A stretch of DNA of 64,000 nucleotides. Origin: Longirhabdus pacifica. Its GTDB lineage: Bacteria > Bacillota > Bacilli > Paenibacillales > DSM-105158. Positions 54,664 to 63,569 of this stretch are shown piece by piece (the stretch's first letter is position 1; each line of letters begins with the position of its first letter). A program made the translations under genes and the position numbers. The notes under the pieces are model-generated. The model made no database searches and was not told where the DNA came from. It was given only the letters and a program-made list of their open reading frames with translations. The stretch is taken from positions 19,680 to 83,679 of the forward strand of contig NZ_QXJP01000017.1 in NCBI RefSeq assembly GCF_004115085.1, read 5' to 3'.

Positions 54664-55221
54664 TTATCTTTTATATCCTTGTATGAATAAGGAAGCACAC
54701 TCATCTACGAGTAATTGTATTTGTTCATATTTAAAATGTTCGTTATACAGTATGTCCATTTTGTACATTTCTAACATACCTATAAAACCCTTTGCCTTTA
54801 GAAGAGGCTCTCTCACTTGTTCATCCGCGATCATGTTTTCTACAATTTGAATATAATTGGTGATGAAAAAATGAAACAACTCCATCATGTGTGGTCCATT
54901 GCCTTGCATAAAGTTTTGCTTATATTTTCTATGTTCATAATAATAAAGCAAATGGTACTCTGCAACAGCACGTAAACGAGTATCAAACGTATCGTTTTGA
55001 GTAGCCCGTCTCCTTACTTCTGATAAGTACGTTTCAAAATGATGTTTCGTCATTGCTTCATAAAGCTGTTCCTTACTAGAAAAATACAAATATAATGTTC
55101 CTTTGGCAATGCCTGCAGCATCTGCGATATCAGACATTTTCGTATCATGAAACCCTTTTGTGCCGAACAACTCAAATGCAGCTTTTAAAATTTTGTCTGT
55201 TTTTTCATTGGATTGGGACAT
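54664..55221 (-). CDS. TetR-family transcriptional regulator
   Basis: The 185-residue product has the TetR helix-turn-helix in residues 10-55 (ILKAAFELFGTKGFHDTKMS, then IAKGTLYLYFSSKEQLYEAM) and a ligand-binding helical C-terminus. It lies downstream of the RND exporter gene on the same strand, beyond a terminator. A TetR-type palindrome overlaps the exporter promoter, so it probably represses that gene. Confidence 0.9.
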   Translation of the reverse strand: MSQSNEKTDKILKAAFELFGTKGFHDTKMSDIADAAGIAKGTLYLYFSSKEQLYEAMTKHHFETYLSEVRRRATQNDTFDTRLRAVAEYHLLYYYEHRKYKQNFMQGNGPHMMELFHFFITNYIQIVENMIADEQVREPLLKAKGFIGMLEMYKMDILYNEHFKYEQIQLLVDECASLFIQGYKR

Positions 55222-55311
55222 TCTAAAATCCCCTTTCTTTATAAACTCTACATGTTACATGAAGTTTATGATTTAAATTTACATCACAAGCTTATGGTCA
55301 TCAATGAATAA

Positions 55312-55348
55312 ACACAATCAGATGGATTAAATTTCCATCTGATTGTGT
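55312..55348 (-). terminator. Terminator downstream of the RND exporter gene
   Basis: A perfect 15-bp stem, ACACAATCAGATGGA / TCCATCTGATTGTGT, is followed by a T-rich sequence on the minus strand. It separates the exporter from tetR. Confidence 0.85.
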
Positions 55349-55380
55349 AAAAAGAAATGTATCTACATTATATTACCTTT

Positions 55381-58300
55381 TTATTTTGACATTCTTTCTT
55401 TACGCGCTTGTTTGAAAAAGGCAATTTCGTATATCACTGGTAAGAAAATCAGCGTAAGGAACGTGGATGTGGTTAAACCACCGATAACAACAACGGCTAA
55501 GCCTCTTGAGATGATCGCTCCTTCTGGTGGAGTGAATGCAAGAGGAAGCAATGCAGCAATCGTTGCTAAAGCTGTCATTAAGATAGGACGTATTCTTGTC
55601 TTACCAGCTTCGACGATAGATTCACGGATCGTGACATCTTTATCTCTATTTTGATTGATTCGATCAATGAGTACAATCGCATTCGTTACCACTATACCAA
55701 CTAGCATCAGCAATCCAATCATCGCACTCATGGATATTGGTTCATCGGCAATAATTAAGCCTACGATAGATCCAATTGGTACAAATAAAAGTGAAGTAAG
55801 AATGATAAAAGGCGTTCTTGCTTTACCAAAGAAGATCAACAATGTGATATACACTAAACCAATGGCAACACCAATAGCAACGAGAAGGTCGTACACGATT
55901 TGCAATGTTTCATCGCTTCCACCACCTGCTTCTTGGCTAACGGATGATGGTATGTCTAATGCATCCACTTCTTCTTTAATGCGATTGGTTACTTCTAATG
56001 TATTGTCCCCTTTAATTTGGGCCGTAATTTGTGCATATACTTTGCCATCTAACTTCTGTATTGTCGTTACCACTTCTTCTTGATTAATATCGGCAATCTC
56101 GTCTAATGGTACAACACCTTGTTCAGTAAATACAAGGATATTCTCTAATTCTTCTTGACTCGCAACATCTCTATCATATTGGAGTTTAATTTGTTTCAGC
56201 TCTCCATCTAAGTTATATTCTCCAACGTCTATGCTTCTCGTCTGATCACTGACTAAACCGAGTACAACGAATGGATTTACATTATACTCTCTCATTTTTA
56301 CTGAATCGAGCTGCACGGTCCACTGTTCTTGTTTTTCACTCATGTTATTTGTTACATATTTCAAATCTGATTGTTCTAGCATCAGTTGTTCCACCATCGC
56401 TGCAGCTTTCATTAAATCTTCTTGATTATTGGAGAACAAGTTAATATCTACGTTGTTGTTCGTTGGTGGTCCGCTCGTTTGCAGCTCTTGTACACTAATG
56501 GAGGTTGTGTCGATATATTCATCTCCAAGAGATGCAGATATTATTTCTTCCACTACTGGTATTTGTTCGTCCACGTTTAACTTAGAATCCAGTTCAATAA
56601 AATACTGCATTCGGTTACTTTGTTGTGATCCAGTGGTGAAATCATATGCACCTACAGCAGAGAAGACTTTAGGGTAATCATCCACTTTTTCATTTAAACT
56701 TTCTTCTATTTGTAATGAAACAGTATTCGTAATCTCTAAATCTGTTGAAGCAGGTAATTTTACTTCTACTAACATCAGCTTTTGCTCTTCATTTGGTAAA
56801 AAGACAAATCCGAGTCCCGCTACCATTGGTAAAGCTAAGGAACCTACAAGCAAAACTACTGCAAGCGAAATAACCAACGCTTTTTTATTTAAAGACCATC
56901 TAATTACTTTCTCATACCAACGAACGTAAAAAGTCTCTTTATCTTCATGACTTTTTACATGTTTTGCTTTTCCTTTTCCGAATGAGAATTTAGCTAATAC
57001 AGGTACAATTGTGATGGCTACAAATAAAGATGCTACAAGTGCCACAACAACCGCAAATGCAAATGGTAAGAAAAATGCACCTGTGATACCGCCAACAAGT
57101 CCCAGTGGCAAGAAAACAACGATCGTTGCTATCGTTGACGATAAGATTGGACTAATCATTTCTATCGTACCTGAAAGCGTGATAGCATTGTTATCGTCAT
57201 CTGGATTTAAACGTTTTTTACGATATATGTTTTCAATAACGATAATACTATCGTCCACGACTCTACCTATAGCAACTGCCATTCCAGATAAACTCATGAT
57301 ATTTAATGTATAGCCTAACCATTTTAAGAAAATAGCTGCAATAAGTAAAGATAACGGAATAGATATAATGGAAATTAACGTGGCTCTAAAGTTACGCAAA
57401 AAGATAAGAACAGCAATGGAAGCAAATATCGCACCATAAATCCCTTTTTCCACCATACCATCTATAGATTTATTAATTCCTTCTGATTGATCGAAGTTCA
57501 GTTCATATTTCACTGTATCTTCGTATTTTTCTAGTGTTTCAAATAGCTTTTCGGCAACTTCCACCGTGTTTGCATCTTGCTTTTTATTGATAAGAAGGGA
57601 AAGGCTTTCCTGCAAATTAAACCTTGCATACTCCACTAGCTCTTCCACTTGTTCTATTGTAGCTATCTCACTTAGTGTAAGGGATTGTTGCGTGGTTACA
57701 GAAGTAAAGCGAATAGACTCCAGTTGTTCCAATGTTTCTAATCGCTCATCAATACGAACAGGAACAAGCACGGAATCTTGGCTTATCGTCCCCGCTGGAA
57801 AGGAAAAGTAAGCTCCTGAAATCGCTTCGTTTATTTGCGTAATGGATATTCCGTTTTGTTGTGCTAACGTTTTATCTACTGTAATGGAGATGTATTGCTC
57901 AGGTAATCCAGATAAGGCAACACTGTTTACCCCTTCAATTTTTGCTAATTCTGGCTTTAATACTTCTTCTGCAAAGTTATCAATAGGCTCATCTCCTGCA
58001 GGGAATAATGCCATACTTGCAATAGGAAGTGCTCCAAATGAGAAACGATTTACATTGTATGTTGTATTCTCTGGTAAATTCGTCTCATTGAAAACATCAT
58101 TAATTTCTTGCTCTATCTTTTCCATTTCCGTTCCAATAGGAAACGACAACTGAATTAAGGCTACACTTTCTAACGATTGACTCGTCATCGTGTCTAAGCT
58201 TTGAAGATTTTTAAATTGTTCCTCTAACAATGTGGTGACTTGCGTATCCACATCTCCTGGTGATGCTCCTGGATAAACGACAGAAACAGAAAGCTGGGGA

Positions 58301-58428
58301 AATTCAATATCCGGCAATAAGTCTGATTTTGTTGTTGTAAAAGAATATACCCCACCAGCCATAAGCAGTACACAAATAATGATGATGGCTGCTGAATTTT
58401 TCAAACTAAAACGTGCTAAAAATTTCAT
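55381..58428 (-). CDS. RND-family efflux permease (AcrB/SwrC-like)
   Basis: The 1015-residue protein has the RND layout: a first transmembrane helix (about 12-32), a large extracytoplasmic loop with VVYPGASPGDVDTQVTTLLE, a block of helices with the proton-relay Asp pair (GRVVDDSIIVIENIYRKKR), a second loop, and final helices with ITLLIFFGKARTPF and GIVVTNAIVLIDRINQNRD. Gram-positive members include SwrC/YerP, which exports surfactin-like lipopeptides. No membrane-fusion partner lies beside it. The ATG at 58426-58428 has GGGAGGAG; the region ahead holds promoter and operator. Confidence 0.93.
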   Translation of the reverse strand: MKFLARFSLKNSAAIIIICVLLMAGGVYSFTTTKSDLLPDIEFPQLSVSVVYPGASPGDVDTQVTTLLEEQFKNLQSLDTMTSQSLESVALIQLSFPIGTEMEKIEQEINDVFNETNLPENTTYNVNRFSFGALPIASMALFPAGDEPIDNFAEEVLKPELAKIEGVNSVALSGLPEQYISITVDKTLAQQNGISITQINEAISGAYFSFPAGTISQDSVLVPVRIDERLETLEQLESIRFTSVTTQQSLTLSEIATIEQVEELVEYARFNLQESLSLLINKKQDANTVEVAEKLFETLEKYEDTVKYELNFDQSEGINKSIDGMVEKGIYGAIFASIAVLIFLRNFRATLISIISIPLSLLIAAIFLKWLGYTLNIMSLSGMAVAIGRVVDDSIIVIENIYRKKRLNPDDDNNAITLSGTIEMISPILSSTIATIVVFLPLGLVGGITGAFFLPFAFAVVVALVASLFVAITIVPVLAKFSFGKGKAKHVKSHEDKETFYVRWYEKVIRWSLNKKALVISLAVVLLVGSLALPMVAGLGFVFLPNEEQKLMLVEVKLPASTDLEITNTVSLQIEESLNEKVDDYPKVFSAVGAYDFTTGSQQSNRMQYFIELDSKLNVDEQIPVVEEIISASLGDEYIDTTSISVQELQTSGPPTNNNVDINLFSNNQEDLMKAAAMVEQLMLEQSDLKYVTNNMSEKQEQWTVQLDSVKMREYNVNPFVVLGLVSDQTRSIDVGEYNLDGELKQIKLQYDRDVASQEELENILVFTEQGVVPLDEIADINQEEVVTTIQKLDGKVYAQITAQIKGDNTLEVTNRIKEEVDALDIPSSVSQEAGGGSDETLQIVYDLLVAIGVAIGLVYITLLIFFGKARTPFIILTSLLFVPIGSIVGLIIADEPISMSAMIGLLMLVGIVVTNAIVLIDRINQNRDKDVTIRESIVEAGKTRIRPILMTALATIAALLPLAFTPPEGAIISRGLAVVVIGGLTTSTFLTLIFLPVIYEIAFFKQARKERMSK

Positions 58429-58448
58429 GTTTACACTCCTCCCGAAAT

Positions 58449-58466
58449 TGACTGTCTGGTCAGTCA
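58449..58466. promoter_or_regulatory. Palindromic operator, probable TetR site
   Basis: TGACTG-N6-CAGTCA with perfect 6-bp arms lies over the predicted transcription start of the RND gene. The form resembles TGACTGA-type sites of TetR-family repressors. Confidence 0.7.
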
Positions 58467-58471
58467 TTAAT

Positions 58472-58500
58472 ATTTTATCTATATCCTCTTTAAAAGTCAA
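58472..58500 (-). promoter_or_regulatory. SigmaA promoter of the RND exporter gene
   Basis: On the minus strand TTGACT (58495-58500) and TAAAAT (58472-58477) are 17 bases apart. The operator begins 6 bases downstream of the -10 box. Confidence 0.75.
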
Positions 58501-58732
58501 TTATACTTGCTTCATTATTTAGAATAATTTTTTATTAAGAATGAAACTTAGTTGTCCATTCATAAAAAGAACTTGCAGCATCTTCTTCATATCTCTGTCA
58601 TCATATTACCTTATGTACCGATAGGAATAAATAGAATTCAATTCTCTACGTTCTCTAGTATATTTAAACTCCCATTAATAGTATAATAGCCCTAGTACGC
58701 TGGGATAAACTATATGAAAAAGGAGCATGGGT

Positions 58733-60424
58733 ATGAATTTTAATGATTATGAATACAAAAGACCTTCGGAAGAACAGTATAAAGAACAATTTAATCAATG
58801 TTTAGAAGCATTTCAACAAGCAGACAACGCTCAGGAACAAGTAAAGATACTAAATGAATTGGATCAAATCCGTATTGAAGCTTATTCTATGTCCGCGATT
58901 TGCTATATCCGACACTCTATTGATACGAACGACACATTTTACAAAAATGAACAACAATTTATGGATCAATTTCTAGCTACTTTTCAAGTATTAGAAAGCA
59001 AACTTGCCTCTGTCCTTTCCGATTCAGCATACAAAGAAGAATTAATACATAACTTCGGTGAACAACGTTTTAGATTAGCGCAAACACAAGTCAATACGAC
59101 GTCAAATGAAATTTTCCCTCTATTACAACAAGAAAACAAATTAATTAGTGACTATAATCGATTAATCGCTTCCGCTAAAATACCTTTTGAAGGCAGAGAA
59201 CTTACCTTGTCGGAACTTACACCATTTGAACAAAACCCAGATCGCTCCATTAGAAAAAAAGCTTCACAGGCAAGGTTCGATTTTTTTGCACAACATGAAG
59301 AAACACTCGATAGCCTGTTTGATGAATTAGTCCAATTGCGCACGTCCATGGCAAAGCAATTAGGATATAAAAACTTTGTAGAACTAGGGTATAACCGCAT
59401 GATGAGAACGGATTACAATGCTGACATGGTAGCAGGATATCGAAAGCAAATTCAAGATAGCGTTGTACCACTGGTAACGAAATTATATGAAAAACAAAGA
59501 GAAAGAACAGACATAGATAAATTAAAATATCACGACTTACCTTACCGGTTTAAAAGTGGAAATGCAACTCCAAAAGGTTCTCCAGAATGGATCATAAATA
59601 ACGGAATGAAAATGTACGAAGAGCTTTCAGAAGAAACACATGAATTTTTTAACTTTATGAAACAAAACCATTTGATGGACTTAGAAAGCAAATCAGGTAA
59701 ACAACAAGGTGGATATTGCACTTTTATCGCAACACATAAAGCACCTTATATTTTTGCCAACTTTAATGGTACTTCAGGTGATATTGATGTACTGACTCAT
59801 GAAGCTGGTCATGCATTCCAAAATTATATGAGTCGTCACTTACAACCAGATTATATCGTTCCTACTTATGAAGCTTGTGAAATACATTCCATGAGTATGG
59901 AATTTTTCACTTGGCCGTGGATGGAGCTATTTTTTAAAGAGGATACAGATAAATATAAATATGCTCATCTATCAGATACTATCATCTTTTTGCCATATGG
60001 GGCTGCAGTCGATGAGTTCCAGCATATCATTTACGAAAAACCAGAATTGACTCCAAAAGAAAGAAAAGATGTATGGAAGCAATTGGAGCAAAAGTATTTA
60101 CCACATTTCCAATATGAAGATCAACCATATTTAGAATCAGGTGGTTTCTGGCAAAGACAAGGACATATTTATCAACAACCGTTCTATTATATTGATTATA
60201 CATTAGCTCAAATTTGTGCATTACAATTTTGGAAAAGAATGCAGGAAGATCAGGAAAGTACATGGGCAGATTACGTCAATATATGTAGACATGGCGGTAG
60301 CAAAGCTTTTCTTGAACTCGTACACATTGCCAATCTTACATCTCCGTTTGAAGATGCATGCTTGGAAAACATTGTGAAGCAAGCAGAAGCTTATTTGGAC
60401 AGCATAGACGATAAAGCATTATAA
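58733..60424 (+). CDS. M3-family oligoendopeptidase, paralogue 1
   Basis: The 563-residue zinc metallopeptidase has the HExxH motif in VLTHEAGHAFQNYMSRH and the downstream Glu region YEACEIHSMSMEFFTWPWME. The C-terminal His/Tyr part of the active site is SGGFWQRQGHIYQQPFYYID. It belongs to the PepF-like M3 family, which cleaves short peptides in the cytoplasm; no signal peptide is present. The ATG at 58733 has GGAG seven bases ahead; the ATG six bases earlier is too close. A related copy lies at 61433-63124. Confidence 0.93.
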   Translation: MNFNDYEYKRPSEEQYKEQFNQCLEAFQQADNAQEQVKILNELDQIRIEAYSMSAICYIRHSIDTNDTFYKNEQQFMDQFLATFQVLESKLASVLSDSAYKEELIHNFGEQRFRLAQTQVNTTSNEIFPLLQQENKLISDYNRLIASAKIPFEGRELTLSELTPFEQNPDRSIRKKASQARFDFFAQHEETLDSLFDELVQLRTSMAKQLGYKNFVELGYNRMMRTDYNADMVAGYRKQIQDSVVPLVTKLYEKQRERTDIDKLKYHDLPYRFKSGNATPKGSPEWIINNGMKMYEELSEETHEFFNFMKQNHLMDLESKSGKQQGGYCTFIATHKAPYIFANFNGTSGDIDVLTHEAGHAFQNYMSRHLQPDYIVPTYEACEIHSMSMEFFTWPWMELFFKEDTDKYKYAHLSDTIIFLPYGAAVDEFQHIIYEKPELTPKERKDVWKQLEQKYLPHFQYEDQPYLESGGFWQRQGHIYQQPFYYIDYTLAQICALQFWKRMQEDQESTWADYVNICRHGGSKAFLELVHIANLTSPFEDACLENIVKQAEAYLDSIDDKAL

Positions 60425-60946
60425 GTTATCTTGTAAGAGGGGGATATGTTGAAGATTTGATCTTCATACTATCCCCTCTCTTTCTTTATAGTTTAAACAT
60501 ACATATATTTATATGCAGTATCAGAATCCACCTTTAAACCTGAAATTCTTTATCCTTTCGCATTAGGTTCTCAAATCCCCTCTATTCAACTCCTTACCTT
60601 TTAGTCAAAGGGTTACAGTCTATTTCGCTTTCTTCAGCGTAACGATTCCTGCAGTGACTCTCAAACTAAAATATAATTTACATAAATTTACTGTCACATA
60701 ATAGTACATTGTAGTAAAATATCGTTTCGTAAATATAGTTTGAATTTTCTAATAATATTTTCTTCATGAATGAGCCAAAAAGTTAAAACGGAAACAAAAG
60801 TGGCTATCTAAATGTACGCTCGTTTCCATATAGAAGCTTTCAAGCCTCTACTAATACGAAGCAAGGCTTCATACTCTTGGTTTCAAACTTGTAATATTTA
60901 TACTTTATATTTATTTAACTACACAAAATTAAAAAGAAGGTTTGAA
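60425..60946. other. Gene-free gap after the first M3 peptidase
   Basis: After a terminator (60437-60478) about 470 bases follow without a convincing gene. The stretch is AT-rich with several short open frames that lack ribosome binding sites. I see no repeat copy and no clear promoter. Confidence 0.5.
60437..60478 (+). terminator. Terminator of M3 paralogue 1
   Basis: GAGGGGGATATG / CATACTATCCCCTC with inner GAAGATTTGATCTTC forms a long stem followed by TCTTTCTTTA. The same design follows paralogue 2. Confidence 0.8.
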
Positions 60947-61285
60947 ATGGCAAAAAAAAATTTACAAAATTCTGATTTTATTTGTTTGCATTGTAACTCT
61001 TATATTCTACCTCTGACTAATGGAAGTTATAGAAATCACTGTCCAGTGTGTTTACATTCACTTCATCTAGACAAATATAAACCAGGTGATAGAGCATCAG
61101 ATTGTAAAGGTATCATGTATCCAATAGATGTTGATGTTTCAAGTAAAAAAGGATACCAGATTATTTTCAAATGCAAAAAATGCGGGAAAATCGGTATAAA
61201 TAAAGCAGCTTTGAATGATAAACAAAGTGATAATTTTGATTTATTACTTGATATGATGAAAAGCAAATCACTCCGAGGTAGTTAA
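60947..61285 (+). CDS. RNHCP-domain protein
   Basis: The 112-residue product has a Cys-rich N-terminal region (FICLHCNSYILP), the namesake block SYRNHCPVCLHSLHLDKYKP, then DCKGIMYPIDVDV, and a second Cys pair IFKCKKCGKIGINKAA. It is likely a zinc-binding protein; the function of the family is unknown. The ATG at 60947 has AAGAAGG six bases ahead; the longer upstream frame has no family similarity. It sits between the two M3 peptidase genes. Confidence 0.85.
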   Translation: MAKKNLQNSDFICLHCNSYILPLTNGSYRNHCPVCLHSLHLDKYKPGDRASDCKGIMYPIDVDVSSKKGYQIIFKCKKCGKIGINKAALNDKQSDNFDLLLDMMKSKSLRGS

Positions 61286-61432
61286 ATATTTTGGGGAGTA
61301 CTGAAATAAGTTTCTCATATTTTACTAATCACAATATATAAAAGCGATATTGTATAGTAGTGATCACATACTTATTCATGAAAGATAAAAACTTAAAATA
61401 TTTTATTGAAAATTCAAACAAAGGAGATTCTT

Positions 61433-63124
61433 ATGAATTTTTCTCAGTACAAATACCAGAGGCCCTCGGAAGAAGATTACAAACAACAATGTAACTCATG
61501 TTTGAAAAACTTTGAACAAGCTTCAAGTGCAAATGAGCAGAGCAAGTGGCTACAGAAACTGGATCAAATTCGTTCCCATGCTTTCACTATGTATTCCATT
61601 TGTTCTGCTCGCCACTCCATCGATACACAAGATGCCTTTTACAAAGAAGAACAAGATTACATGAATACATTTATAGCTGTATACTACATATTTGAAAGTA
61701 AGCTCTCTGCCGCTCTTTGCAACACACCATATAAAGAAGAGTTAATACATACAACTGGGGAACAACGTTTTCGATTGGCACAAACACAAGTCAATACGAC
61801 GTCGGAAGAGATTATCCCTCTATTACAACAAGAAAATAAATTAATTAACGATTACCATCAATTAATCGCTTCCGCTAAAATATCTTTGGAAGGTAAAGAG
61901 CTTACTTTGTCGGAACTCATACCATTTGAACAAAGCCCAGATCGCTCCATAAGAAAAAAAGCATCTCAGGCAAGATTTGAATTTTATGCTCAACATGAAG
62001 AAACATTCGACAGCCTGTTTGATGAACTAGTTCAATTACGTACTTCCATGGCGAAGCAACTAGGATATAAAAATTTCGTTGAACTAGGATATAACAGAAT
62101 GAAGAGAACGGATTACGATGCTGACAGGGTAGCAAAGTATCGGAAGCAAATAGAAGATAACGTTGTGCCGCTTGTGACGAAACTTTATGAAAAACAAAGA
62201 AAAAGAACAGACATAGAGAAATTAAAATATTACGATTTACCTTACCGATTTAAAAGTGGAAATGCAACACCAAAAGGTTCTTCACAATGGATTATCAACA
62301 ACGGAATGAAAATGTACGAAGAGCTCTCTGAAGAAACTCATGAATTTTTCAACTTTATGAAACAAAACCAGTTGATGGACTTAGAGAGCAAGCCAGGTAA
62401 ACAGCAAGGTGGTTACTGTACATTTTTCCCCAACTACAAAGCACCATTTATTTTTGCCAATTTTAGTGATACCTCAGATGATATTTACGTACTCACCCAC
62501 GAAGCTGGCCATGCATTTCAGTGTTATATGAGCCGCCACTATAACATGGACTATATTGTCCCTACTTATGAAGCTTGTGAAATTCACTCCATGAGCATGG
62601 AATTTTTCACTTGGCCGTGGATGGAGCTTTTCTTCAAAGAAGATACAAATAAATATAAATATGCTCATCTAACCGGAGCCATCACCGTGTTGACTCATAT
62701 AGCATTAGTTGATGAGTTTCAGCATATCATCTACGAAAAGCCAGAGTTGACCCCGCAGGAAAGAAAAGATGTTTGGAGAGAATTGGAACAAAAATATACG
62801 CCACATGTCGATTATGATGACAACTCATTTTTACTTTCAGGTGGTTATTGGCATAAAATAGGACATATTTATTTTAGCCCGTTTTACTATATTGATTACG
62901 CATTAGCTCAAGTATGTGCTCTACAATTTTGGAAAAAAATGCAGGAAGATCGGGAAAGTGCTTGGGAAGATTACGTAAATCTATGTAAACAAGGCGGTAG
63001 AAAATCTTTTCTTGAACTACTAGACGTTGCCAATCTCACATCTCCGTTTGAAGATGGATGCTTGGAAAACATTGTGAAGGAAGCAGAAGCTTATTTGGAC
63101 AGCATAGACGATCAAGCACTATAG
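61433..63124 (+). CDS. M3-family oligoendopeptidase, paralogue 2
   Basis: The 563-residue product is the same length as paralogue 1 and is aligned without gaps by eye. It keeps HEAGHAFQCYMSRH and the YEACEIHSMSMEFFTWPW region. Differences gather around LTGAITVLTHIALVDEFQ and SGGYWHKIGHIYFSPFYYID, next to the active site, so substrate range may differ. AAAGGAG lies ahead of the ATG at 61433. It is a tandem duplicate with the RNHCP gene between. Confidence 0.93.
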   Translation: MNFSQYKYQRPSEEDYKQQCNSCLKNFEQASSANEQSKWLQKLDQIRSHAFTMYSICSARHSIDTQDAFYKEEQDYMNTFIAVYYIFESKLSAALCNTPYKEELIHTTGEQRFRLAQTQVNTTSEEIIPLLQQENKLINDYHQLIASAKISLEGKELTLSELIPFEQSPDRSIRKKASQARFEFYAQHEETFDSLFDELVQLRTSMAKQLGYKNFVELGYNRMKRTDYDADRVAKYRKQIEDNVVPLVTKLYEKQRKRTDIEKLKYYDLPYRFKSGNATPKGSSQWIINNGMKMYEELSEETHEFFNFMKQNQLMDLESKPGKQQGGYCTFFPNYKAPFIFANFSDTSDDIYVLTHEAGHAFQCYMSRHYNMDYIVPTYEACEIHSMSMEFFTWPWMELFFKEDTNKYKYAHLTGAITVLTHIALVDEFQHIIYEKPELTPQERKDVWRELEQKYTPHVDYDDNSFLLSGGYWHKIGHIYFSPFYYIDYALAQVCALQFWKKMQEDRESAWEDYVNLCKQGGRKSFLELLDVANLTSPFEDGCLENIVKEAEAYLDSIDDQAL

Positions 63125-63133
63125 GATATCTTT

Positions 63134-63176
63134 AGGAGGGGGATATGTTGAAGATTTAATCTTCATATTATGCTCC
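63134..63176 (+). terminator. Terminator of M3 paralogue 2 (decayed copy)
   Basis: AGGAGGGGGATATGTTGAAG / CTTCATATTATGCTCCT matches the paralogue 1 terminator closely but its outer stem is weakened. Shared sequence shows that the duplicated unit included the terminator. Confidence 0.65.
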
Positions 63177-63292
63177 TGATACATTTTTATGTCATCGCAA
63201 AAATAAGTATGTACAGTCTTACATCCTCATCTATCTCTAATGCATTCAATATAGCATAGGTTTCTCATTATTTTAACATTTTCTGAAAGAAG

Positions 63293-63365
63293 TCTCCATC
63301 TTCAAGCGTGTGAAGGGCGAGGCCCAACGATAAGGTGGAGATGAATTTCGATTGGCGTTAGCCAA
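63293..63365 (+). mobile_element. Structured end-like region of an IS200/IS605-family element
   Basis: A 10-bp stem TCTCCATCTT / AAGGTGGAGA (63293-63302, 63332-63341) encloses GGGC-GAG-GCCC. A second small hairpin, TTGGC-GTTA-GCCAA (63352-63365), lies just before tnpA. Subterminal hairpins are typical of IS200/IS605 ends. It could also be a remnant of the 3' end of another tnpB element. Confidence 0.55.
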
Positions 63366-63431
63366 AATTATTGTATGTTATTTTCAACATTGATATAATC
63401 AGTACTAGTGAGTAGAAAGGTTGTTATATCA

Positions 63432-63524
63432 ATGAAGTTAGATAACAATAATCACTCAGTTTTCTCACTGCATTATCACCTTGTTTTGGTAGTGAAATAT
63501 CGTATCGTTCAAGGCACATCCTAA
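63432..63524 (+). pseudogene. tnpA: Truncated IS200-type tnpA (Y1 transposase)
   Basis: The 30-codon frame begins MKLDNNNHSVFSLHYHLVLV and continues VKYR, the N-terminus of IS605-type TnpA. It then departs from the family (IVQGTS) and stops. The HUH motif and the catalytic Tyr are lost, so an internal deletion has left only the start. Confidence 0.85.
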
Positions 63525-63569
63525 TAGCGAATGATCAACGTTTCTAAAGGAAGAAAGTAGGTGTCAGTG

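Larger units (their letters stand above)
58429..58732. other. Divergent gap between the RND gene and the M3 peptidase gene
   Basis: It holds the TetR-type operator and the minus-strand promoter near 58449-58500. Towards the plus-strand gene a TATAAT lies at 58682-58687, but its -35 region is poor. The centre shows nothing recognisable. Confidence 0.5.

Noticed and set aside
55655..56083. 142-codon plus-strand frame opposite the RND exporter
   Set aside because: A shadow of the long membrane-protein gene; no ribosome binding site.
60500..60700. Remnant of a protein gene on the minus strand
   Set aside because: A stretch of about 20 codons reads like a protein end but is preceded by a stop and has no recognisable family, so no pseudogene was called.
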